From: Cnuella takakiae
GTDB lineage: Bacteria; Bacteroidota; Bacteroidia; Chitinophagales; Chitinophagaceae
Direction of reading: 5' to 3'
DNA length: 64,000 nucleotides
Assembly: GCF_001953305.1 (NCBI RefSeq)
Contig: NZ_MTFE01000010.1
Coordinates: 4,473,803 to 4,537,802, forward strand
A model generated the notes under the pieces. The model did not search any database. It was given only the letters and a program-made list of their open reading frames with translations, and was not told the DNA's origin. This document shows positions 1 to 8,002 of the stretch, piece after piece. Each line of letters starts with the position of its first letter. Position 1 is the stretch's first letter. Position numbers and translations under genes: made by a program.

Positions 1-198
1 TTTATAAACAGACCTTACTTCCGGATCACTGTTTTTAAAATAGCCACATCCCGCATAAAACACCGAAATACCTACTGTTGGGTATATCACCAGCCGGCAA
101 TTACTGCGATGTTTGTAGCCCATCCCGCCCTTTGGTAATCACCAATGATTGCTTCCAAAATGCCTTTTTATTTACTCATCAACCAATACTAACTGTTT

Positions 199-1050
199 AT
201 GAAATGCACTACCCTGATCATCGCGTTACTTTTGGGCACCACCCTGTCAGCCCAAAACGATTCTGCAGTTGCACAGCAGTACAACACGGAATTGACTTCG
301 CCGGCAGTTGAAGCCCCGCAGCCTGTTGCTGCAACTGACAACAAAATGGCCGCCTATCGCAAAAACCTCGTAAAAATCAATGTAGGGTCTTTGCTGCTTT
401 TCCAGAACTATAACCTAACAATTGAACGGGCACTGACCCGCAAGATTTCAGCCTCGGTTGGCTACCGGAGCTTGCCACGAACGGAGGTGAGCAAAATGAA
501 CGCGTTCAAAAAAGTTTATGATCTTACCGGATCAGATGCAGCAGGCCTGGAAGAGGATTGGGGCGGTACGATGGCGTCCAGCAAGGCTTACACTGCCGAA
601 ATCCGTTTTTATGGCGGCCGCAAACCCGGGCCAAGGGGTTTTTACCTGGGGCTGTATGGCCGTTATGCCAGCTTTGATGTGGATTATAATTACAACTATG
701 AAACAAACACCACCAACTATAATATTCCTATTTCCGCAACAGCCAAAGGAATAGGTGGCGGCCTTTACATAGGCGTGCAATGGTTAATTGCAAAACGGGT
801 AGCACTTGACTGGCAAATACTCGGTGGCCATTGGGGCAAACTGACCGGCAATGGCGCCGGGTTGGCAAATCTTAGCGGCTTATCCACCGATGAACAGCAG
901 GATATACAATACGATCTTGAAGAACTGATTCCAACAATAGGCAACAAAAACCCCGTGGCAGCAACGGTAAACAATACAGGGGTGCAATTGAAATTGGATG
1001 GCCCTTTCGCCGGGTTGCGGTCGGGCATCAGCCTGGGTATTGCTTTTTGA
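199..1050 (+). CDS. Outer-membrane beta-barrel protein, DUF3575-like
   Basis: The 283-residue product starts with a clear signal peptide (MKCTTLIIALLLGTTLSAQ, cleavage near residue 18). A Pro/Ala-rich linker follows to about residue 48, and the rest is alternating polar/hydrophobic segments ending in Phe (GISLGIAF), the usual C-terminal signature of an outer-membrane barrel. The pieces RGFYLGLYGRYASF and VALDWQILGGHWG resemble the DUF3575 family of small Bacteroidota barrels, whose substrate is unknown. The gene is monocistronic: a hairpin with a T tract follows about 110 bp downstream. The ATG at 199 is preferred because it gives the signal peptide directly. The barrel assignment is fairly safe; the exact family is by recollection of motif pattern. 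Confidence 0.75.
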   Translation: MKCTTLIIALLLGTTLSAQNDSAVAQQYNTELTSPAVEAPQPVAATDNKMAAYRKNLVKINVGSLLLFQNYNLTIERALTRKISASVGYRSLPRTEVSKMNAFKKVYDLTGSDAAGLEEDWGGTMASSKAYTAEIRFYGGRKPGPRGFYLGLYGRYASFDVDYNYNYETNTTNYNIPISATAKGIGGGLYIGVQWLIAKRVALDWQILGGHWGKLTGNGAGLANLSGLSTDEQQDIQYDLEELIPTIGNKNPVAATVNNTGVQLKLDGPFAGLRSGISLGIAF

Positions 1051-1157
1051 AAAAGCTTACCGTTTACTTACAGGCAATTCCAAGGTCAGCAAAGTTGCAT
1101 GCTATCCCTACCGGCATTATGGGTTACAAAAACCGGGTGTGCAATGCAGGCAACCAT

Positions 1158-1208
1158 ACAAAAACGACGGGTTATACCAGGACAATGGTTATCCCGTCGT
1201 TTTTTGTA
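1158..1208 (+). terminator. Rho-independent terminator after the barrel gene
   Basis: The arms ACGACGGG and CCCGTCGT enclose a further imperfect inner stem (TATACCA against TGGTTAT) and are followed by a T tract (TTTTTTGT). A matching A-rich 5' flank makes it potentially bidirectional. It lies 107 bp after the stop of the barrel gene. The rest of the 1051-1353 gap holds only a short GGTCCAGGTCGATGG-type repeat near 1216-1260 and the promoter element at 1342. Confidence 0.7.
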
Positions 1209-1341
1209 TGCATATCCTGGTCCAGGTCGATGGTCCATAGTCGATGTACGATGTTCCATCCTCCCCAACTGCTCTCTTTATCTTTAACATCCGCCACCTT
1301 TTCCTTTGCAAATATTTTTAGCAAGCTCCCCTGCGCTTTGG

Positions 1342-1349
1342 TAAATTTG
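1342..1349 (+). promoter_or_regulatory. TAnnTTTG -7 element almost touching the start codon
   Basis: TAAATTTG matches the Bacteroidota housekeeping -7 consensus TAnnTTTG. Only CACC separates it from the ATG at 1354, so the transcript of the lipoprotein gene would be leaderless or nearly so. No convincing TTG -33 box is visible at the expected distance. Confidence 0.45.
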
Positions 1350-1353
1350 CACC

Positions 1354-1935
1354 ATGAAAACCGGGTATTACACGATACTCATATGTAGCCTTTGGGCAGC
1401 CTGCAAACAAAAAGATCCCAACCAGGAGGCAGCAGGTGCTTTTTTCCCTGCCCGTTCTTTTTTGCAAAGCCAGGTAAAACAGATCGATACATCGCTGTTG
1501 CCGCTGCGTAAGATTAGCCGTGTGGCAGGCCGTTCTGATACTGCATTCATCCCCCGGGAGCAGTTCAGGAAGGAAGCCGCGCCTTTCCTTGATATGGAAG
1601 ATATTGCCGGCAGCAAATGGCGCGACGATTATACCGAAAGCCGCATGTTTGACGAAGTGCTGAAGAGGGCGGTATTTACCTACACGCCCAAAGATGAAGA
1701 TGCACCCATCCTCCGGCAGGACATCACCATTGAACCCGGCGCCGGAGGAAACGATGCGGTGAAAACCATTTTTATCAACCGCTTAAAAGAGGCGGGCGAC
1801 AGTACGGTTCAGCAAAAAATGTTGTGGGAAGTGAACCGTCGCTTCCAGGTGATCACCACCATCAGCCGCTCCGGCCGCCCCGATGTAAACCGTACGGTAG
1901 AATTGTGGTGGGCTCCATTTGATGCGGCAGAATAA
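1354..1935 (+). CDS. Putative lipoprotein of unknown function
   Basis: The 193-residue product has a lipoprotein signal (MKTGYYTILICSLWAACKQK); the Cys at residue 17 after LWAA would be the acylated residue. The mature part is mixed alpha/beta with many charged residues and no motif I recognise. The segment around residues 145-185 (QQKMLWEVNRRFQVITT) is strongly amphipathic and could be a short strand-rich domain. It stands alone between a terminator and uvrC, with its own promoter element at 1342. Expected location is the periplasmic face of a membrane. I do not assign a function. Confidence 0.7.
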   Translation: MKTGYYTILICSLWAACKQKDPNQEAAGAFFPARSFLQSQVKQIDTSLLPLRKISRVAGRSDTAFIPREQFRKEAAPFLDMEDIAGSKWRDDYTESRMFDEVLKRAVFTYTPKDEDAPILRQDITIEPGAGGNDAVKTIFINRLKEAGDSTVQQKMLWEVNRRFQVITTISRSGRPDVNRTVELWWAPFDAAE

Positions 1936-2081
1936 TTGAAGCAATGATGAAAGCTTCAGGTGTTTGAAAGGTTTCTTAAGTTCAATCAGTTTAAGCCTGA
2001 ATTGAAACGACAGATAAATGAACACCTGGAACCGCTTATACCGATTATATCTATGACCCCTCATATCCCGTGTAAACGAAC

Positions 2082-3908
2082 ATGACGCAGACCGAATTTC
2101 AAACCATTGCGCCTACCCTGCCACAGGCACCCGGCATTTACAAATACTTCAATGCCGTAGGTGAGCTGCTGTATGTGGGTAAGGCAAAAAATATACGCAA
2201 AAGGGTAAGCTCCTATTTCAATAAGACCTACACTTCCTACAAAACCCATGAACTGGTAAAACGCATTGCCCGCATTGAGTTCACCATTGTAGGAACCGAA
2301 CAGGATGCATTCCTGCTGGAAAACTCGCTCATCAAGCAGTTCCAGCCCATGTTCAATATCAACCTCAAGGACGATAAGACCTATCCCTATATCGTAATCA
2401 AAAACGAGGAATTTCCAAGGGTTTACCTTACCCGCCAGAAGCTGGATGATGGTGCCCAATATTTTGGGCCCTATACTTCGGTAGGCAAGGTGCGCGACCT
2501 GCTTAATTTCATCAAGCAAACCATCCCGCTGCGTACCTGCTCCCTTCCGCTTACGCCAAGGAATATCGAGAAAGGCCGCTTCAAGGTTTGCCTGGAATAC
2601 CACCTGGGCAATTGCAAGGGTCCTTGTGAGGACAGGCAGTCATTGGAGGATTATGATGAAAACATACAGCAGGTAAAAAACCTGTTGCGTGGCAATCTGA
2701 ACCCCGTAATCCAGCATTTTAAACAAGAGATGAAAGGCCATGCCCAGAACCTGGAGTTTGAAAAGGCAGAGCAAACGCTAAAAAAGATCAGCTACCTCGA
2801 AAACTACCAGGCCCGCTCCATCGTGGTGAGCACCAGCTACGAAGAACTGGATGTGTTCTCCATCCGTAAAGACGAGAGCATTGCTTATGTCAACTACCTG
2901 ATGGTACGCAATGGCGCCATCATCCAGACCAAGACCCTGAAGCTGGAATCGCAACTCGACGAAACTGAAGAAGAGCTGCTGACCTTTGCCGTAGTGCAGT
3001 TGCGCGAAACATTTGGTTCCGAAGCCAGAGAAATAGTGCTGCCGATAGAACTGGAGTTTGAAATTCCGGATGTGACCCTTACCATTCCAAAAGCCGGTGA
3101 TAAAAAGAAGCTGCTGGAACTGTCGGAGAAGAACGTGCAATACTTCATCGACGAACTAAAGAACAAGGAAAGGCTGAAGCTGCAACCCAAGGCAGCCGAC
3201 AAAACGCCCATCTTGGAGATGATCCAGCGCGATTTGCAGCTGACCGACCTGCCCATCCACATCGAGTGCTTTGACAACTCCAACTTCCAGGGCAGCTACC
3301 CGGTATCGGCCATGGTATGTTTCAAATACGGCGATCCCAGTAAAATGGACTACCGGCACTTCAATATCAAAACGGTACAAGGCATCAACGACTTTGCCTC
3401 GATGAAAGAAGCCGTTTTCAGACGCTATAAGCGCCTGAAAGCCGAAGGACGCACCTTTCCGCAATTGGTGATCATTGATGGCGGCAAAGGGCAGCTAAAC
3501 GCCGCACAGGAAGCCATTGAAGAACTGGAACTGGAAGGTGCCATGACCCTGGTAGGGCTTGCCAAGAACGAGGAAGAACTTTTCTTTGTAGGCGACCAGC
3601 AATCGCTGAAACTTCCCTTTGATAGTCCCAGCCATAAACTGATCCGCCGCATCCGCGACGAGGTGCACAACTATGGCCTAACCTTTCACCGCAACAAGCG
3701 CAGCAAGGGCACTTTTAAAAACGAACTGGAAGAGATCAAAGGCATCGGCAAAAACACCGCCAGCCAGTTGCTCAAAACTTTCCGCTCGGTGAAGAAGGTA
3801 AAGGAACAATCTTTGGACGAACTGAGTGCCGTTGTAGGCCGCAGCAAGGCCCTGATGATCCGGGAATATTTTGATGGAGCGGAGCGTCCGCAAGTGAATG
3901 GTGATTAG
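2082..3908 (+). CDS. uvrC: UvrABC excinuclease subunit C
   Basis: UvrC makes the dual incisions around a DNA lesion in nucleotide excision repair after loading by UvrA/UvrB. The 608-residue protein has the full family layout: a GIY-YIG nuclease domain at the N-terminus (PGIYKYFNAVGELLYVGKA, residues 17-36), a Cys-rich segment (CLEYHLGNCKGPC, about 172-184), a UVR/UvrB-binding helix pair (about 205-240), an RNase H-like endonuclease domain (IECFDNSNFQG and VIIDGGKGQL, about 390-470), and C-terminal helix-hairpin-helix motifs (EIKGIGKNTASQLLKTF, about 550-570). Length is normal for the family. It is monocistronic, with a terminator at 3936. Confidence 0.98.
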   Translation: MTQTEFQTIAPTLPQAPGIYKYFNAVGELLYVGKAKNIRKRVSSYFNKTYTSYKTHELVKRIARIEFTIVGTEQDAFLLENSLIKQFQPMFNINLKDDKTYPYIVIKNEEFPRVYLTRQKLDDGAQYFGPYTSVGKVRDLLNFIKQTIPLRTCSLPLTPRNIEKGRFKVCLEYHLGNCKGPCEDRQSLEDYDENIQQVKNLLRGNLNPVIQHFKQEMKGHAQNLEFEKAEQTLKKISYLENYQARSIVVSTSYEELDVFSIRKDESIAYVNYLMVRNGAIIQTKTLKLESQLDETEEELLTFAVVQLRETFGSEAREIVLPIELEFEIPDVTLTIPKAGDKKKLLELSEKNVQYFIDELKNKERLKLQPKAADKTPILEMIQRDLQLTDLPIHIECFDNSNFQGSYPVSAMVCFKYGDPSKMDYRHFNIKTVQGINDFASMKEAVFRRYKRLKAEGRTFPQLVIIDGGKGQLNAAQEAIEELELEGAMTLVGLAKNEEELFFVGDQQSLKLPFDSPSHKLIRRIRDEVHNYGLTFHRNKRSKGTFKNELEEIKGIGKNTASQLLKTFRSVKKVKEQSLDELSAVVGRSKALMIREYFDGAERPQVNGD

Positions 3909-3935
3909 TGATTGGGTATTGGTGACTAGGTATGA

Positions 3936-3960
3936 AGGCGTCCTGTGGGCGCTTTTTTTT
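3936..3960 (+). terminator. Rho-independent terminator after uvrC
   Basis: The stem AGGCGTCC / GGGCGCTT (with G-T wobble pairs) closes on a TGT loop and runs into eight T residues. It lies 28 bp after the uvrC stop. A short GTGATTAGTGATTGG-type repeat sits between stop and hairpin. Confidence 0.75.
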
Positions 3961-4086
3961 GGCACTGTAAAGCCGCGTAAACCTTTTAAATCTTGACTAG
4001 ATAATTTGCTTACAAACTCCGACGACCTATGAAAGATTCCCATTTTGATTCATAGGAATCATTTCCAATCATACAAATCCGTGGTT

Positions 4087-4120
4087 AAAAAAAATAGGGC
4101 CTGGGTAGAAACCCGGGCCC
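4087..4120 (-). terminator. Second minus-strand terminator beyond gldN
   Basis: On the minus strand GGGCCCGGGT pairs with ACCCAGGCCC across a 4-base loop and is followed by TATTTTTTTT. It lies about 290 bp past the gldN stop and beyond gldN's own terminator. It may be a back-up, or may end a small untranslated RNA from the 4121-4355 stretch, where I see a 9-bp inverted pair (CCAATGCCA / TGGCATTGG) but no credible gene. Confidence 0.6.
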
Positions 4121-4354
4121 GTTTAAAATCCAATATCCTATGAAAAACCGATGTAAAAATATAGGAAAGCACGGGATTACACATACGTAGTTTCCGCATT
4201 TTTTGAAATTGTTTTCCACATGAGCCTGTTCAAAACTTAGTACTGAACCTATGAAAACAGACAGGGCGACCAATGCCAACCTGCGCTTTTACCGAGCGGC
4301 ATCCTGGCATTGGCTAGCGGTTCACAAGTTGCTCATCTTTCTGCATAAGGTGTA

Positions 4355-4395
4355 CCCAAAAACAAAAGCCCGCTGCTTTTGCAAACAGCGGGCTT
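4355..4395 (-). terminator. Rho-independent terminator of the gld operon
   Basis: Minus-strand AAGCCCGCTG pairs with CAGCGGGCTT across a 10-base loop and is followed by TTTGTTTTTG. It sits about 20 bp after the gldN stop and ends the gldK-L-M-N cluster. Confidence 0.8.
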
Positions 4396-4413
4396 GAGGT
4401 ATAAACTTTCACC

Positions 4414-5460
4414 TTAGTACGACCAGAGGTCCTGCTCGTAGTTGAAGATGCGTTCTTTGATGTTTTCGCCTTCCAGCAGGGCAAGGATCGGGTCCTTGAT
4501 CATCTGGCGGATAGATCGGTTACCGGGGTTATCCAGTGTGCTCCTGATGATGTAGGAGCTGAACATGCGGGCTTCAAACAGCTCTTCCCAGGTCATGCGG
4601 TGCATACCCATGTTCTTGGGATTGTACACTTCAAACTTAGCCAGTGTTGGACGCAGGTCGGGGTAATAAACCCAGAACATGGGCGAAGAGCCACGCTCCT
4701 GGCCATTGGGCAGGTATTCCGTTTTCAGCGGGGCAATACCGATGATGCGTACAAACATACGGCTGGCCTCGCGGTCGAAAACCCACTCTTCCTTGATCCG
4801 GAACTTCATCACCGAGTTCGGGTCGAAAGAGCGCTGGGTAACGGTATATTTTACAATCTTCTCAGGATCGTTGATATCCCGAACCGGAACAGTATCGGCA
4901 CCACCACCCGAGGTAAGGTTTACAATACTCACGCTATCCAAGGGACTGGTAAACCGGTCATTGCTGGGATCAAAAGCGGTAACCTCACCATTGCGTACGG
5001 CACGCAACAGGATTTCGATAAAGGTTTGGCTGCCGTTATCATCCACACCCTGGTAGCGGAAAGGCATGTTCATCTTTTCGCGCAGGTCAATTTCACGCCA
5101 CACCTTTTCTGCAAAAAGGGCATCATCGTAGCGCAGGTGCTCGTAAGGCAGCGGTGTACGCTCGTTGATGGAACTTTTATCTACGGCGCCATCCTGGCGA
5201 AGGGAGCGGGAGGCACTGTCGTTGTACACAGAGCTCTTATCCACTTCGATGGGAATATTACCGTAGGGGTTGTAACCCGAAGGTGCGGGATTGTTGTTTT
5301 GCTGGGTAGCCTGTCCCTGGCCGGCATCCTGCTGTGCAGGAGGATTGCCGGTATTGCCACCGGCGGCACGGCGGCGGCTGGTACGCTGCGCATCGGCATC
5401 GCCAGCCAGCAGGGCGAAGGTCAACAGAAACAAACTAGCTTTTATCAGGTGGCGTTTCAT
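4414..5460 (-). CDS. gldN: Gliding motility / type IX secretion protein GldN
   Basis: GldN is a periplasmic part of the type IX secretion system; with GldK it forms the ring under the outer membrane. The 348-residue protein has a signal peptide (MKRHLIKASLFLLTFALLAGDADAQ), then a low-complexity Gly/Asn/Gln/Pro linker (about 25-70), then the conserved GldN domain (EKVWREIDLREKMNMPFRYQ near 118-138; WVYYPDLRPTLAKFEVYNPKN near 263-283; TWEELFEARMFSSYI near 288-303). It is the last gene of the cluster, 9 bp after gldM, with its own terminator. Length and context fit well. Confidence 0.95.
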   Translation of the reverse strand: MKRHLIKASLFLLTFALLAGDADAQRTSRRRAAGGNTGNPPAQQDAGQGQATQQNNNPAPSGYNPYGNIPIEVDKSSVYNDSASRSLRQDGAVDKSSINERTPLPYEHLRYDDALFAEKVWREIDLREKMNMPFRYQGVDDNGSQTFIEILLRAVRNGEVTAFDPSNDRFTSPLDSVSIVNLTSGGGADTVPVRDINDPEKIVKYTVTQRSFDPNSVMKFRIKEEWVFDREASRMFVRIIGIAPLKTEYLPNGQERGSSPMFWVYYPDLRPTLAKFEVYNPKNMGMHRMTWEELFEARMFSSYIIRSTLDNPGNRSIRQMIKDPILALLEGENIKERIFNYEQDLWSY

Positions 5461-5469
5461 ACGCTTTGA

Positions 5470-7008
5470 TTATTTGATATAGTAAACAAGAGAAGGCAGG
5501 GTACGGGTACGGCCATCAGGACCCGCAGCCTTGATATTATCGATGGTAACAACCTTATCACGGCTCAACCCACGGATAACGTTTTGCGCCTGCGAGCTCC
5601 AGGTGTTGCCGCTAACGTTTACCGATACGATATCGCCATCATCCGTGTCAGCTGCCAGTGTAAAGCTGGTAACCTGGTACTTCAGATCAAAGGGGAAACC
5701 TTTGATATAAGCAGCTACGCCGGCCTGGGCCTTGAAGGCACCTGCAGGTACGTTGCTACCCGAAGCAAAACCACCAACTTCTGCAATCGGATCGGGAATG
5801 TTGCGGGTGCGGAAGGTAGAAGCACCTACCACTTTGCCATCCACCGATACCGAAATGCGGGTATCATCACTCTGGCTGTTCACACGGGCGATGTATTTAC
5901 CATTGCCTACACGTGTTAACGAACCACCACCACCTGTTATTGTGGCCTGTATTTTATCGTCGCCGCCACCCGAAGCCGCAATGGTTACGGGGTTGTCCAC
6001 GCCAATGTACAGAACGTTCATTTTATCAAGCGCAATGGAGGCGTTGGCCTGGCCAACTGTGTACTCGATGCTCTTGGTAATGGTTTTCGGGTTGCCGTCC
6101 TGGTCAACATAACGGATGGTAACCGGAACGCTGTTGGTACCCATGTTGGAAACATTGGTAGTATAAACAGCCATACCATCTTCGTTGATGGGAACCGTAG
6201 CACCGCCAATCTGGATGGTAGGCTTGGCCTCCGTGCTGAAAGCACCCACACCGGCGTTGATGGTCAGCGCCTGTCCGGGCATCAGGTAATTGGAGCTCTG
6301 ACCCACGATGGCAGCAAACTGGTTAAAGCGCACTTTAACCTGGCCCACCTGCTCGTGAAACAGGGCTACTACACGGTTCTCGGTAGTCTTGATATCGTTC
6401 TGAAACTTGCTCAGCATGGTGATAGCGGCAACGGTGGGCACCATATGAAAGTAGGTACCTTCCCAGCTGCGGGTGCTGCTGTTGCGTGAAGGCGGCGTGC
6501 TCAGGTCGATTTGGCGGAGGTAACCATTTACCTGGTTGGCCAGTTCGGGCGATACTGCTGCAACCTGCTGCTTGTATTGCTGCAGGCGGCTGTACAGCTC
6601 TTTGCCCTTACCTTCTTCCACCATGATGCGGGTAGCCACATCCTGGTTGTCTTCCTTGAAAGTAGAATCACCGTTCTTGGCGGGGTCGAAACCGGCACCT
6701 TTGAGGATGTCCTGTTTCAGGCCGTTGATATAAGCGTTGAGCGAAGTGGTGGCATCCACCACCTGCTTGGCCTTGGGCATCCATAATTCGGCCTTGGCCC
6801 TGCTTTCCGGCTCAGCCATCTTTTCTTCAAAAGAAGCCATGATGGTGCCGGTTGAATTATTGATCGTTGTATTGGTAGTAGTTAAACTCCGGTCTACGGT
6901 TTTAAAGGCATTGAGGATCTCTGCCGATACGTTGAGGGCCAGCATGGCCGTCAGTACCAGGTACATCAGGTTGATCATCTTCTGCCTAGGCTCTGCGGGT
7001 AGTGCCAT
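5470..7008 (-). CDS. gldM: Gliding motility / type IX secretion motor protein GldM
   Basis: GldM spans the inner membrane once and fills the periplasm; with GldL it forms the proton-driven motor that powers type IX secretion and gliding. The 512-residue protein shows the expected N-terminal membrane helix right after a short cytoplasmic start (PRQKMINLMYLVLTAMLALNVSAEIL, given as residues 8-33; the second half is the helix), a helical region, and then several beta-sandwich periplasmic domains to the C-terminus (GVDNPVTIAASGGG, VVGASTFRTRNIPDP). The start at 7008 is the one that places the helix near the N-terminus as in other GldM proteins. The gap to gldL is 100 bp. Confidence 0.95.
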   Translation of the reverse strand: MALPAEPRQKMINLMYLVLTAMLALNVSAEILNAFKTVDRSLTTTNTTINNSTGTIMASFEEKMAEPESRAKAELWMPKAKQVVDATTSLNAYINGLKQDILKGAGFDPAKNGDSTFKEDNQDVATRIMVEEGKGKELYSRLQQYKQQVAAVSPELANQVNGYLRQIDLSTPPSRNSSTRSWEGTYFHMVPTVAAITMLSKFQNDIKTTENRVVALFHEQVGQVKVRFNQFAAIVGQSSNYLMPGQALTINAGVGAFSTEAKPTIQIGGATVPINEDGMAVYTTNVSNMGTNSVPVTIRYVDQDGNPKTITKSIEYTVGQANASIALDKMNVLYIGVDNPVTIAASGGGDDKIQATITGGGGSLTRVGNGKYIARVNSQSDDTRISVSVDGKVVGASTFRTRNIPDPIAEVGGFASGSNVPAGAFKAQAGVAAYIKGFPFDLKYQVTSFTLAADTDDGDIVSVNVSGNTWSSQAQNVIRGLSRDKVVTIDNIKAAGPDGRTRTLPSLVYYIK

Positions 7009-7108
7009 GGTATGTTATCGATTGTCTCGTTTTTGGATTTGTGGTTTTTCGGAACTGGATCTTACAGTATTAAAAAGCTATTCTCCTGTAAAACCAAACT
7101 AATACGGC

Positions 7109-7870
7109 TTAGCGGCCCTGCATGGCACTCAGCATATTGCCATAGATGCTGTTGAGGCGACCCAGGTTATTGGCCAGCGCGCCAATCTGGGCCTGTACCT
7201 GCTTGGCATCTTCAGCCGAAGAGAGCATGGCATTGCTGGTTTCAGCCAGGCGACCGTAGAAAGAGTTCAGGGTTTTCAGGTGGTTATTGCTTTCCTGTAA
7301 TTCCAGTTCATAAATGGTGTTGAGCGAAGACAGGTTCTTGGTAAGCACCTGCACCTGGTCGTGGAAAACTTTGGCGCCTTCGGAAGCGCTGTTGAAAGCA
7401 CCTACAGAGTTGGCTGCACCTACATAAGCGTCTTTCACCTGGGCCAGGGCCGCGGTTACTTCACGGGTTTTGGTGGTGTAGTCGCCGGTAGCTGCTACCA
7501 CGTCGGAGATATTGCTCATATTGCTCACGGTGGTGTTCAGCTTTTTGAAGTTCTCGCTCAGGCGGGTCAGGTTGGCAGGGGTGATGTCCGCATCTACCAG
7601 GGCCTTGTCCAGTGCACCGGTGGCGTTGGGTACCGGGGCAGCTGCTTTGAGGGCAGGAGCATGGTTGTCGCCAACAGCAGGATACATGAGGTACAAAACA
7701 CCATATACCAGGAATACCAGGGCTTCGGTGGTCAAACCAATCTTCAGCCAGATATCGGCGCTGGGTGCATGCAGAATCTTCTGCAGGGCGCCATAAATAA
7801 CAATCGCCGCAGCGATGGATACAAATACGTCTACGATTTTACTTACACGAGGAGGAATAGCTGCTGCCAT
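7109..7870 (-). CDS. gldL: Gliding motility / type IX secretion motor protein GldL
   Basis: GldL is the inner-membrane stator-like partner of GldM. The 253-residue protein has two membrane helices close to the N-terminus (VFVSIAAAIVIYGALQKIL, about 14-32, and TEALVFLVYGVLYLMYP, about 48-64); the second carries the conserved Glu (E49) in the family that is linked to proton flow. The long remainder is a predicted cytoplasmic helical/coiled-coil region. It is preceded by a strong hairpin in the gldK-gldL gap, which may set the ratio of the two products. Confidence 0.95.
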   Translation of the reverse strand: MAAAIPPRVSKIVDVFVSIAAAIVIYGALQKILHAPSADIWLKIGLTTEALVFLVYGVLYLMYPAVGDNHAPALKAAAPVPNATGALDKALVDADITPANLTRLSENFKKLNTTVSNMSNISDVVAATGDYTTKTREVTAALAQVKDAYVGAANSVGAFNSASEGAKVFHDQVQVLTKNLSSLNTIYELELQESNNHLKTLNSFYGRLAETSNAMLSSAEDAKQVQAQIGALANNLGRLNSIYGNMLSAMQGR

Positions 7871-7929
7871 TGTTCTGTGATTTTAAGGATGGGTTGGGTT
7901 TACAATTTTGTTTGGTTGGAAACTTATAG

Positions 7930-7974
7930 ACAAACAAAAGGCAACCTCTGTAGCAGAAGTTGTCTTTTGTTTGT
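7930..7974 (-). promoter_or_regulatory. Long hairpin between gldK and gldL
   Basis: Two 16-base arms (7930-7945 and 7959-7974) are complementary except for one position, with a 13-base loop. On the minus strand the 3' arm ends in TTTTGTTTG, so it can act as a leaky terminator or an RNA stabiliser within the gldK-L-M-N transcript. Position 28 bp after the gldK stop supports attenuation. Confidence 0.55.
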
Positions 7975-8002
7975 ATGAAAGATCATTGAAATTGAGCAAG
8001 AA

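Noticed and set aside
4085-4279. 64-codon minus-strand frame with hydrophobic segments
   Set aside because: It starts at TTG, ends inside a terminator and has no family resemblance.
4251-4397. 48-codon + strand reading frame starting MKTDRATNANLRFY
   Set aside because: It runs through the gldN terminator hairpin, has no recognisable feature and lies in a gap with structural elements.
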